Source of the DNA: Bacteroides sp.
GTDB taxonomy: Bacteria > Bacteroidota > Bacteroidia > Bacteroidales > Bacteroidaceae
Assembly: GCA_019414665.1 (NCBI GenBank)
Contig: DXLO01000013.1
Location: 1 to 64,000, forward strand
Reading direction: 5' to 3'
Length of the DNA stretch: 64,000 nt
Under the pieces are notes generated by a model that ran no database searches, was not told the DNA's origin, and worked only from the letters and a program-made list of their open reading frames with translations. How positions within the stretch are numbered: the stretch's first letter is position 1; each line of letters opens with the position of its first letter. Positions 1 to 7,493 of the stretch are shown one piece after another. The position numbers and the translations under genes are program-made.

Positions 1-47
1 AATGCTTTGTGTATGAATTAGTTGGCTAATTTTATAATATTTACTGA

Positions 48-998
48 ATGTCCCTAAATAAACTGGGAACTGCTGAAAATCCGGCAAGCCGATATGCTGT
101 ATGTTATATGTGGGGAACTGCCGGACTGTTGTACAATACTCAGTATGTTACTGCCGAGGATATGAAAACATGGGGCTGTCTGTGGGACAAACGTTTTGCA
201 GGACGTATTCTGATGAAAGACGCCTATCGTGATGCTTATGGTACAGCTATGCTGTATGCTTACCGCAAGCAGCTTGCCGACAGTACCGTTACTGTTCCTG
301 AATTGATGAACGATTATTCTCCGGCAGCTATGGATACGGTAGAAAAGTATCTGAAACTGTTGAAACCCAATGTCGCTGGCTGGGAAGCCGATTTCGGAAA
401 GGAGATGATGACAAAGGGAAAAGCATGGATAAATATGACTTGGAGCGGTGATGCACAATGGGCTATCGAAGAAGCTGAACAGGTGGGTGTCGATTTGTCT
501 TATTCTATCCCTGAAGAAGGTAGTAATATCTGGTACGACGGATGGGTGATTCCGAAGTATGCCAAGAACGTAAAAGCTGCAAGTTACTTTATCAACTTTC
601 TGTGCCGTCCCGATATTGCTTTGCGCAATATGGAAGAAAATGGCTATGTCAGCGCAATAGCTGCTCCCGAAATCATGGAAGCATGCATTGATACAACACT
701 GACTGAAACGGTGGATGCAAGCTACTTTTTCGGACCGGAAGGACGTGATGTAAAATTACGCAATACGCAATATCCTGATATTTCTGTCGTAAACCGTTGT
801 TCCATGATACGCGATTTTGGTGACAAGACGGTCAATGTGCTTGAAATATGGTCACGTATCAAAGGGGATAATTTGAATAGCGGGATTGTTATTCTTATTC
901 TGGTTGTTGTAGCGGGACTGAGCGGATGGCAGATACACCGCCGTATTCAGGCGTACAAGCGTAAACGCAAGCAGCATCGTAAGCGCCGGCGCAGATGA
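48..998 (+). pseudogene. 5'-truncated PotD-like ABC solute-binding protein
   Basis: The 316 readable residues match the middle and C-terminal lobe of spermidine/putrescine-type periplasmic binding proteins: YMWGTAGLLYN near residue 20, then LWDKRFAGRILMKD, LLKPNVAGWE, and WYDGWVIPKYAKN followed by INFLCRPDIA. A transmembrane segment (about residues 280-296) and a very basic tail end the protein, as in Bacteroidales versions anchored at the C-terminus. The signal peptide and roughly the first 100-130 residues expected for the family are missing. The codon just before the first ATG is TGA (45-47), and all three forward frames have stops within bases 1-47, so the ORF cannot simply continue off the left edge in frame. 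It is either a decayed gene, a rearrangement junction or a sequence error. A terminator follows. The family is well supported; whether the product works is doubtful. Confidence 0.75.
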
Positions 999-1049
999 TT
1001 ATCCCTAAAAGAAATAGGAAACTCCCTATCGGCAAATGGAGAGTTTCCG

Positions 1050-1080
1050 TTGCAGGAGGATTTTTATCCTCCTATTTTTG
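1050..1080 (+). promoter_or_regulatory. Bacteroidales-type promoter for the proline-rich secreted protein
   Basis: The -7 box TATTTTTG (1073-1080) fits TAnnTTTG. TTG at 1050-1052 lies 20 nt upstream in the -33 position. The start codon is 27 nt further on. Confidence 0.55.
1054..1079 (+). terminator. Rho-independent terminator after the solute-binding protein
   Basis: An 8-bp stem (AGGAGGAT 1054-1061, ATCCTCCT 1066-1073) with a TTTT loop is followed by ATTTTT. A second stem, GGAAACTC (1017-1024) with GAGTTTCC (1041-1048), sits just upstream. The T-tract overlaps the -7 box of the next promoter. Confidence 0.8.
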
Positions 1081-1107
1081 TATCAGGAAATTAAAAAGAT
1101 ATTGAAT

Positions 1108-2055
1108 ATGAAGATTAAGAAGTTCGCATTATTACTTTGCCTTGCGCTTTGTGCATGTTGTTTGCCGGCAAATGCCTCGTCATTAGGCGATATACGCGTA
1201 AATGCTCGTTTTCTGACAGACCGTATGGCTTTCGAACTGAATCTGAACCAGAGTCAGTACAATGATTTGTTTGAAATAAACTTTGACTTTCTGAGTGGAG
1301 TGGATCCTTATCTGACGGGTATGGCATGTGCCGATGCTGCTGCACTTGATGCTTATTATCGGTATTTGGATGAAAGAAACGATGACCTTCGCTGGATTCT
1401 TTCCAGTTCGGCATACACTCGTTTTCTTGCAATCGAATACTTTTTCCGTCCGATTTATGCGATGAATAATGTTTGTTATCTGCGGGTGTATAAGGTATAC
1501 CCTAACAGAAGTTTCTTCTATTTCGGACGTCCGGTACATTATCTTACTTACCATGGAGCACACAGTCGCCGTTTTTACCGGAATACAGGCTATTACTGTG
1601 CGCATTATACCGGTCGTTATCATCATCCGGTGTATAAAGGTCATTTCCACTCTCGTCCGGAGTTCAGAAAACATGACTTTATCGCTCCTCGGCCGGTTAA
1701 GAATCCCGGATATTATTTTACTCCGGCACGACCTTCAGCTCCGGCAGCACCCTCTCATCGTCCTGAGGCACGTCCGCCATATCGTCCGGGTATAAGTGCA
1801 AAACCTGCTCCCAAACCGGTACCAAAGCCAGACAAACGTCCGCCTCATGCAAGTGGTATCCGTCCGCCTCAAAACGGAAATCACCATTCGGTCAGACCCG
1901 GTACTTCCAGACCGTCGGATAAAGCTCCCAACAGGGTGACAAGACCTTCAAGGACAGAACGTAAGGATAACCGTCCGTCTGTTCGTCCGGAAAGAAAAGA
2001 AAACAGGAAACCAGTTAAACAAATAAAAGAAAAATCTTTCTTGCACAACATGTAA
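1108..2055 (+). CDS. Secreted basic proline-rich protein of unknown function
   Basis: I do not recognise a named family. The 315-residue product starts at ATG 1108, the first codon after the promoter; an in-frame ATG at 1036 lies upstream of the -7 box and would put non-signal residues first. Residues 1-24 form a Sec signal peptide ending in ANA-S. A globular part (about 25-150) is rich in Tyr/Phe, with a helical stretch LDAYYRYLDERNDDLRWIL. It is followed by a His/Tyr-rich segment and, from about 195, a long Pro/Arg/Lys tail of PAPKPVPKP and RPSRTERKDN type. The basic tail suggests contact with peptidoglycan, nucleic acid or acidic glycans, but this is inference. The next gene, 39 bp downstream, is a cell-wall glycosyltransferase with its own probable promoter. 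Confidence 0.8.
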   Translation: MKIKKFALLLCLALCACCLPANASSLGDIRVNARFLTDRMAFELNLNQSQYNDLFEINFDFLSGVDPYLTGMACADAAALDAYYRYLDERNDDLRWILSSSAYTRFLAIEYFFRPIYAMNNVCYLRVYKVYPNRSFFYFGRPVHYLTYHGAHSRRFYRNTGYYCAHYTGRYHHPVYKGHFHSRPEFRKHDFIAPRPVKNPGYYFTPARPSAPAAPSHRPEARPPYRPGISAKPAPKPVPKPDKRPPHASGIRPPQNGNHHSVRPGTSRPSDKAPNRVTRPSRTERKDNRPSVRPERKENRKPVKQIKEKSFLHNM

Positions 2056-2071
2056 GTAAAACGTATTTTTG
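2041..2071 (+). promoter_or_regulatory. Promoter for the AsmA-GT51 gene
   Basis: The -7 box TATTTTTG (2064-2071) and TTG at 2041-2043 are 20 nt apart. The start codon is at 2095. The -33 part lies inside the last codons of the upstream gene. Confidence 0.55.
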
Positions 2072-2094
2072 CGGCAGATATCAATAAAGATATT

Positions 2095-4026
2095 ATGAAA
2101 AGTCGAGTACTTAAATGGATTGCCGCAGGATTGATTGCAGTTGTGCTTGTGGCAGGAACAGGACTCTTTCTTTTTCGGGGAGCCCTGTTGCGCTGTGTTG
2201 CCGATGAAAAGTTGGCTGCTTTAGAGCAGCGTTATAACTTGCGTATTGCCTATCGTGAATTGGGAATGCCTTCTTTGTCTGTCATCCGCCTGGAAGGATT
2301 GACGGTAGTTCCTGAAGATCACGATACCTTACTGACTCTCGAAAAAGCCGAGATCGATATCGATTTGCTTCCTTTGCTTAGAAAAAGAGTTTCCGTACAT
2401 CAGGTTGATGTAGAGGGTATGAAACTTTCTTTTGTAAAGCAAGGTAATGTTTCGAACTATGATTTTCTTTTCCGTCAACAGACTGTATCGGAGGCTGATT
2501 CGGGTAAAGTAGAAAGTGTATTGGCTGGATACGATGTGCAGGTAAGTAAAATACTTAGCCTGGTATTCAGATTATTGCCGGAAAATGGAGAATTGCGCAA
2601 CCTGAGTGTGACGGCGCGCCGGGACTTGCTGCAAACAAGTTTTTATATTCCTGAGCTTATACTGGCAAACAGTCAGTTTGCTTCTGCCATTCAGGTGGAA
2701 GAGGGAGCTGTAAAGGGAGAATGGAAAGTAAGAGGTACGCTTGCACGCAGTATGCGCCTGATAGAAGGCAGCATTGCTTCCGGCAGTACAGATGAAAAAA
2801 TCATACTTCCCTATATCCGTCCCCATTATAATGCGACGGTTGCATTCGATTCCATAGCCTTTAAGCTTTCAGAAAAGTCTGCTTCTGCTACGCCTCTTAC
2901 ACTGGAGGGGATGGCATCTGTAGACGGGCTGGAGGTTTATCATACAGCACTTTCACCCGATACGATTGATCTAGATAAAGGAAAGCTGGAATATACCTGC
3001 CATGTAGGAGGTAATTATTTCGAATTGGACAGTGTTTCTACTGTTATATTCAACCGCCTTGATTTCCATCCTTATTTACGGGTAGAAAAAGAAAAAAAGT
3101 GGCATTATACGGCAAGCATCCATCGTTCGCCTTTCCCTTCCGAAGATTTGTTTGCTTCCTTGCCAAAAGGTTTGTTCCGCCATGTACAGGGTATTCGTAC
3201 ATCAGGCAAACTGAGTTATGATTTATTGTTGGATGTTGACTTCAATCATCTGGATAGTCTGCAATTCTCTTCCGATCTGCGCGGGCATGGTTTCCGTATC
3301 GAAAGCCTGGGTGGCAGTGAACTTACCAAGATGAACGAGGAGTTTGAATATAGGGCATACGAGAACGACTTGCCGGTAAGAACATTCTTTATCGGACCGT
3401 CGAATCCTAATTTCCGTCCGCTCAACCGTATTTCTCCTTTGCTTCAGATGGCAATCATGCAGTCGGAAGACGGAGGGTTTTATTATCATCAAGGGTTTCT
3501 TCCTGGAGCTATTCAGGAAGCTCTTGCCTACGATTTGCAGGTAGGACGCTTTGCACGCGGAGGAAGCACTATTACCATGCAGCTGGTAAAGAATGTCTTT
3601 CTGAACCGTCATAAAAATATTGCCCGAAAGCTGGAGGAAGCTCTTATCGTATGGCTGATAGAAAACCAGCATCTCACTTCAAAGGAACGTATGTACGAAG
3701 TATACCTGAATTTGGTAGAATGGGCTCCTTTGGTATACGGTGCTTGTGAAGCTTCACATTTTTATTTCGAAAAAGAACCTTCCGACCTTACCGTAGAAGA
3801 AGCTATATTTCTGGCTTCCATTGTACCGAAGCCCAAACATTTCCGTTCTTCATTCAATGAAGATGCTACTTTGCGTGATTCACAAGGAGGTTATTTCCGC
3901 CTGATAGCCGAAAGACTGTGTGCAAAAGGATTGCTTACAGAAGAGGAAGCTGCGGCTGTTCGTCCGGAGATAACAGTAAAAGGGAAGGCTAGGGAGATGA
4001 TCTTATATCCCGACAGCATCAGATAA
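2095..4026 (+). CDS. AsmA-like/GT51 peptidoglycan glycosyltransferase
   Basis: Polymerises lipid II into glycan strands at the outer face of the inner membrane. Residues 1-30 form a single membrane anchor. Residues 30 to about 430 are a beta-rich region that begins like AsmA/DUF748 proteins (YRELGMPSLSVIRLEGLTV). The GT51 domain follows at about 430-600, with the catalytic signature SEDGGFYYHQG (general base Glu458), the GGSTITMQLVKN motif and RKLEEALIVWLIE with the second conserved Glu. There is no transpeptidase domain, so this is a monofunctional glycosyltransferase, unlike bifunctional class A PBPs, and much longer than MtgA (about 240 residues). The N-terminal half may bridge the periplasm or bind another envelope component (inference). 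The convergent GNAT gene ends 8 bp away. Confidence 0.88.
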   Translation: MKSRVLKWIAAGLIAVVLVAGTGLFLFRGALLRCVADEKLAALEQRYNLRIAYRELGMPSLSVIRLEGLTVVPEDHDTLLTLEKAEIDIDLLPLLRKRVSVHQVDVEGMKLSFVKQGNVSNYDFLFRQQTVSEADSGKVESVLAGYDVQVSKILSLVFRLLPENGELRNLSVTARRDLLQTSFYIPELILANSQFASAIQVEEGAVKGEWKVRGTLARSMRLIEGSIASGSTDEKIILPYIRPHYNATVAFDSIAFKLSEKSASATPLTLEGMASVDGLEVYHTALSPDTIDLDKGKLEYTCHVGGNYFELDSVSTVIFNRLDFHPYLRVEKEKKWHYTASIHRSPFPSEDLFASLPKGLFRHVQGIRTSGKLSYDLLLDVDFNHLDSLQFSSDLRGHGFRIESLGGSELTKMNEEFEYRAYENDLPVRTFFIGPSNPNFRPLNRISPLLQMAIMQSEDGGFYYHQGFLPGAIQEALAYDLQVGRFARGGSTITMQLVKNVFLNRHKNIARKLEEALIVWLIENQHLTSKERMYEVYLNLVEWAPLVYGACEASHFYFEKEPSDLTVEEAIFLASIVPKPKHFRSSFNEDATLRDSQGGYFRLIAERLCAKGLLTEEEAAAVRPEITVKGKAREMILYPDSIR

Positions 4027-4034
4027 ATGTTGGT

Positions 4035-4517
4035 TTACAGAATAAGCTGGTAGTCTGTCACCCCAAGCCATCGTCCGAATTTCATACCGACCTCTTCGAA
4101 CGAAGACGCTTTTCTGAACCCTAAGGCTTCATGGAAGGCACAGCTTGCTGTATTCTCACTCGTGATACAGGCTATCAGGACATGTATGCCGCGTCGTCTG
4201 CATTCGTCTATCAGACGCTGCGTGAGCAGCCGGCCCAGTCCTTTTCCCGTATGGGCAGGCGACAGATATACAGTCGTTTCAAGTGTGCGGTTGTAGGCTT
4301 CCCGTTCTTTCCACGGATGTGCGTAGCAATATCCCACAATTTCTCCGTCTGTTTCGTATACAAAATACGGATATCGCGCTGAAATTTCAGAGATTCTTTT
4401 TTGCATCTCTTCTTCGCTGACAGGTTCTATATCGAAAGTACTCGTACTATGTGCGATATATTCATTGTAAATTGCCGTTATGGCAGAAGTATCTTGTAGG
4501 GTAACCGCTCTGATCAT
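4035..4517 (-). CDS. GNAT N-acetyltransferase, phosphinothricin acetyltransferase-like
   Basis: A 160-residue cytoplasmic acetyl-CoA-dependent acetyltransferase. The order of motifs is that of the PAT/MnaT group: the N-terminal beta strand with IRAVTLQDTSAITAIYNEYI, the STSTFD segment, GYCYAHPWKEREAYNRTLETTVYL, then the acetyl-CoA pyrophosphate loop HTGKGLGRLL, and NTASCAFHEALGFR near the C-terminus. Enzymes of this group acetylate methionine sulfoximine, methionine sulfone or phosphinothricin; the physiological substrate here is unknown. Single gene with its own promoter; full family length. Confidence 0.9.
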   Translation of the reverse strand: MIRAVTLQDTSAITAIYNEYIAHSTSTFDIEPVSEEEMQKRISEISARYPYFVYETDGEIVGYCYAHPWKEREAYNRTLETTVYLSPAHTGKGLGRLLTQRLIDECRRRGIHVLIACITSENTASCAFHEALGFRKASSFEEVGMKFGRWLGVTDYQLIL

Positions 4518-4541
4518 GATCGTTTTTTCTTTTTTTCATTG

Positions 4542-4549
4542 CAAAAGTA
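4542..4549 (-). promoter_or_regulatory. -7 box for the GNAT gene
   Basis: On the minus strand this reads TACTTTTG (TAnnTTTG), 24 nt before the start codon. No clear -33 TTTG was found. Confidence 0.5.
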
Positions 4550-4615
4550 AAGAAATAGCAGCATACATGTATGAGGCTTTTATTACTTTCTTTGGAAACT
4601 CTATGAGAGTACCTT

Positions 4616-4702
4616 ATTTTTTTGTACGAATATTTAAAAAACGTCGTGATGTTTTCTGAAAAACATCAGCATAAAATAAAAAAACGTCAGCAGATTTTTA
4701 GG
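4616..4702. repeat. Degenerate 21-22-nt tandem array (AAAACrTC units)
   Basis: Units AAAACGTCGTGATG (from 4638), AAAACATCAGCATA (from 4660) and AAAACGTCAGCAG (from 4681) start 22 and 21 nt apart. They are preceded by a TTTGTACGAA unit at 4621 in almost the same phase. The last unit is also one arm of the GH115 terminator. GATGTTTT (4648-4655) and AAAACATC (4660-4667) can also pair as a hairpin. Confidence 0.5.
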
Positions 4703-4717
4703 TGAGTCTGCTGACGT
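4671..4717 (-). terminator. Terminator of GH115
   Basis: The 11-bp perfect stem ACGTCAGCAGA (4684-4694)/TCTGCTGACGT (4707-4717) is followed on the minus strand by a seven-T run and further T-rich sequence, immediately after the GH115 stop codon. Confidence 0.85.
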
Positions 4718-4738
4718 AGGTTACCGATAAGATAAAGA

Positions 4739-7270
4739 TTATTTCTTGGATGCTTGCATGTTTGTATAATTCAATGTCTCTGGTGCTCCTAAATAGCTGT
4801 CTTTCAATCCTCCGCAATCTATCAGAATCTTTTCGAATACAATACCTGGATTGAGTGGGCGTATACGTAAAGTATGCTTACCTGCTGTTACTTTGTGTTG
4901 TGTTTCCGATTTAATTATCGGATTCGCTTGCCATTCGCCAAGCTCTCCACGATAGTGTCCGTTGAAGTTGATTATTTGTTCGTTCTCTCCATCCATACTG
5001 ATGCCATAACTTAAGCCCTTGTTATGATTGAAGTTCAGTGTAGGAGCGAGTAGAAGAGTTACATTGATGTTGTTGCTTTTGGTGAAATCAATATCATATT
5101 CCAGATAACAATTTTCAGGGTAAACAGTTACAGGAGTTGTGGTTACACCGGAAAGTGTTTTTCCAAAATCCGGAATTATTATCCACTGTGTTTCCTTTCC
5201 ATTCGCAGCACGGGTATAGTGTTCTGCTTCCATTGAAACATATCCATCTTTTTCGGCAAATGTATGAGGGAATTTCTCTGGAGATATTCGTACGACTTCA
5301 GGCATGACTTGCTTTGGAGGATTATTCCATGATGTATAACCGATGTGTACCTGATCCATCATGTGGTTCCATTTCCCATCGCTTATCTGTTTGTTGTAGT
5401 ATTGCATGAGCAAAGAGTCTCGCTTAAAACAACTGGCTACTCTGTCTGCCCATATATTGGCTTCCGGGTTGTTTTCTTTTGCCAGTCGGTGGTTCATGGC
5501 TTGTGCATAATACATGTTGTACAGATTGGCACATGCCTGCACCGGAAAGTTCACAAGTTGTTCGTAGGCGTTCCGATAATTACCGGGCATTTCTTGTAGT
5601 AAGTTATCGGCATCGCGTGCCAGAGCATTGTACTCGTTTACAACTTTTTCCCATTCTCCGTAGTTGAAACTGTAAGTTTGATAGTTAAGTATTTCAGGGG
5701 TTACACGGCGGTTGTATTTAGGATAAAGCGACAAGATGCGTGCGGCTTCTTTGGCATAGGTCGTTCCAAACTGTTCACGACAGAATGATTCGGTATGCTC
5801 TTGAAGATTGTTTGCTTGAAATCTGTCGGGGTTCCATGCCATATCCAAAAAGAAAGTAATGGGATATTCCATTGGTTTCAAGTCGCCTACATTGACAATC
5901 CACAACTGTCGAATACCGTATTCGTATGCCAGATGCATCTGTTCCCATACTCTCGGGATAGGACTGATGTTAATCCATTTTGAATTTCGCGGTGCGCCGA
6001 CATAGTCGAAATGATAATACATACCGTATCCTCCCTTACGAGGCTTTTCTGTCAGGTCAGGAAGTTTTCGTATATTTCCCCAGTTGTCGTCACAAAGCAG
6101 CAGAGTGATATCGTCTGGAACTTTCATTCCTTTATCGTAGTAATTTTGAACTTCTTTGTAAAGAGCCCATACTTGTGGTGTCTTATCGACGGATTTTCCG
6201 GTCACTTTACGGATGATCTGTCGCTGGTCATTGACGATTCTCTTCAGTAAAGCTATGTTTTTCTTTTCATTGGGAGTATATTCGTGGTCTTTACCTTCTT
6301 CTCCACCCATTGGAGCATCACCGTCGCCACGCATGCCTACCGTAACTACTTTTTCCCAGTTTCTAGCACGTTCCATACCGAATGTCCAAAATTCTTGAAG
6401 AGTTTTGGAGTTTGTCTGGTAATCCCATCTGCCACTTCCTCTCCGTTTCCAGTCTTGCTGGTTCAAAGCCATAGGCTCATGATGAGAAGTTCCCATAATA
6501 ATCCCCATTTTATTGGCGAGAGGACCGTTTTCTGCATCATCATCGTAGAAGGCATTTCCCCACATAGCAGGCCACATGAAGTTACCTTTCAGACGTAAAA
6601 CCAATTCGAATACTTTTTCGTAAAACTTACTATTGAAGCCGCCGAATTTTTCATGTGCCCATCCACTTAATGCCGGAGCTTCATCATTCAGAAAAATGCC
6701 TCTGTATTTTACTTTAGGTTCCCCGTCAGAATAACTTCCGGGACGGATATATACATTTTCTCTATGTACTGTCGGAACATCTGCCCACCAGTACCAGGGA
6801 GAAACTCCCATTTGACGTGAGAGTTCGTAGATGCCGTATATTGTTCCTCGTTTGTCGCTTCCTGCAATCACCAGCGCACGGGCGATTCCTTTTTGTGGAT
6901 GTTCCAGCAAACTAATAATGTATTTTTCATTTTTTCCAGCAAGTTCCTTTTCTGAAATCTTCTTATCTTTTATCAGCTGGCGTATAATCGGACTTTCCAT
7001 GCTTCCTACATAGACACAAACAGAATCATTGCCAGCAGATGATGATACAACAGGACGATTACCAGATACGCGGAAAAAATCTTCTTTCAGATTTTCAACC
7101 GCCATTCGGATTCCTTCGTCTTCATTGCTGTCGGTCACAATGCGGCAAGGAGTACATTGATTGATTAATGTAAAATATCCTGTTTCTTTTTGGAAGAATA
7201 CAAACTGATCTGTAGCATGTCCCTTTATAAGAAATAGGGAAAGTACAGCAAATAAAATAAGTTTTTTCAT
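4739..7270 (-). CDS. GH115 xylan alpha-1,2-glucuronidase
   Basis: Removes (4-O-methyl-)glucuronic acid from internal xylose residues of glucuronoxylan, so it works on polymer and long oligosaccharides, unlike GH67. The 843-residue protein has a Sec signal peptide (residues 1-19, ending GHA). It then shows the family's landmarks: a GH20-like N-terminal domain (YGIYELSRQMGVSPWYWWADVP), the catalytic barrel with KYRGIFLNDEAPALSGWA, NFMWPAMWGNAFYDDD, MGTSHHEPM, VTVGMRGDGDAPM and the LLCDDNWGNIRKLP segment, a helical middle domain, and a C-terminal beta domain ending in FEKILIDCGGL. Length is typical for GH115. It stands alone on the minus strand, divergent from the esterase-GH10-GH67 operon, with its own promoter and terminator. 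Probably periplasmic. Confidence 0.95.
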   Translation of the reverse strand: MKKLILFAVLSLFLIKGHATDQFVFFQKETGYFTLINQCTPCRIVTDSNEDEGIRMAVENLKEDFFRVSGNRPVVSSSAGNDSVCVYVGSMESPIIRQLIKDKKISEKELAGKNEKYIISLLEHPQKGIARALVIAGSDKRGTIYGIYELSRQMGVSPWYWWADVPTVHRENVYIRPGSYSDGEPKVKYRGIFLNDEAPALSGWAHEKFGGFNSKFYEKVFELVLRLKGNFMWPAMWGNAFYDDDAENGPLANKMGIIMGTSHHEPMALNQQDWKRRGSGRWDYQTNSKTLQEFWTFGMERARNWEKVVTVGMRGDGDAPMGGEEGKDHEYTPNEKKNIALLKRIVNDQRQIIRKVTGKSVDKTPQVWALYKEVQNYYDKGMKVPDDITLLLCDDNWGNIRKLPDLTEKPRKGGYGMYYHFDYVGAPRNSKWINISPIPRVWEQMHLAYEYGIRQLWIVNVGDLKPMEYPITFFLDMAWNPDRFQANNLQEHTESFCREQFGTTYAKEAARILSLYPKYNRRVTPEILNYQTYSFNYGEWEKVVNEYNALARDADNLLQEMPGNYRNAYEQLVNFPVQACANLYNMYYAQAMNHRLAKENNPEANIWADRVASCFKRDSLLMQYYNKQISDGKWNHMMDQVHIGYTSWNNPPKQVMPEVVRISPEKFPHTFAEKDGYVSMEAEHYTRAANGKETQWIIIPDFGKTLSGVTTTPVTVYPENCYLEYDIDFTKSNNINVTLLLAPTLNFNHNKGLSYGISMDGENEQIINFNGHYRGELGEWQANPIIKSETQHKVTAGKHTLRIRPLNPGIVFEKILIDCGGLKDSYLGAPETLNYTNMQASKK

Positions 7271-7296
7271 GGTATAAAGTTACTTTTTGGTTCGTA

Positions 7297-7328
7297 CAAA
7301 GGTAAGTATGTTTTTGTATGAAAACAAA
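7297..7328 (-). promoter_or_regulatory. Promoter of GH115
   Basis: Minus-strand TTTG (7325-7328), 20-nt spacer, TACCTTTG (7297-7304). This is a full match to the Bacteroidales -33/-7 pattern, 26 nt before the start codon. Confidence 0.75.
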
Positions 7329-7352
7329 GCTAGAATATGTTGCAGGTCATAA

Positions 7353-7381
7353 ATGTAACACTGAGAAAAGTATATGTAACA
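7353..7381. promoter_or_regulatory. Candidate HTCS operator: two ATGTAACA repeats 21 nt apart
   Basis: Identical octamers at 7353-7360 and 7374-7381 lie on the same helix face, between the divergent GH115 and esterase promoters. AraC-type output domains such as that of the neighbouring HTCS bind direct repeats at about this spacing. The flanking AGAAAAGTATAT resembles AGAAAGTATAT upstream of susC (minus strand, about 26801-26815). Binding is inferred. Confidence 0.4.
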
Positions 7382-7453
7382 GACATGGGGCGCGATGTAA
7401 TCTGGTAGCAAGGCTTTGAATCAATAAGTGAAATGAAATGACCTTATTCCTTA

Positions 7454-7461
7454 TACTTTTG
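7454..7461 (+). promoter_or_regulatory. -7 box for the esterase-transporter-xylanase operon
   Basis: TACTTTTG (TAnnTTTG) lies 32 nt before the ATG at 7494. No good -33 element is visible, which suits an activator-dependent promoter. Confidence 0.5.
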
Positions 7462-7493
7462 TGTATCATGAAAAACAAAAAGAAAAGTATAGA

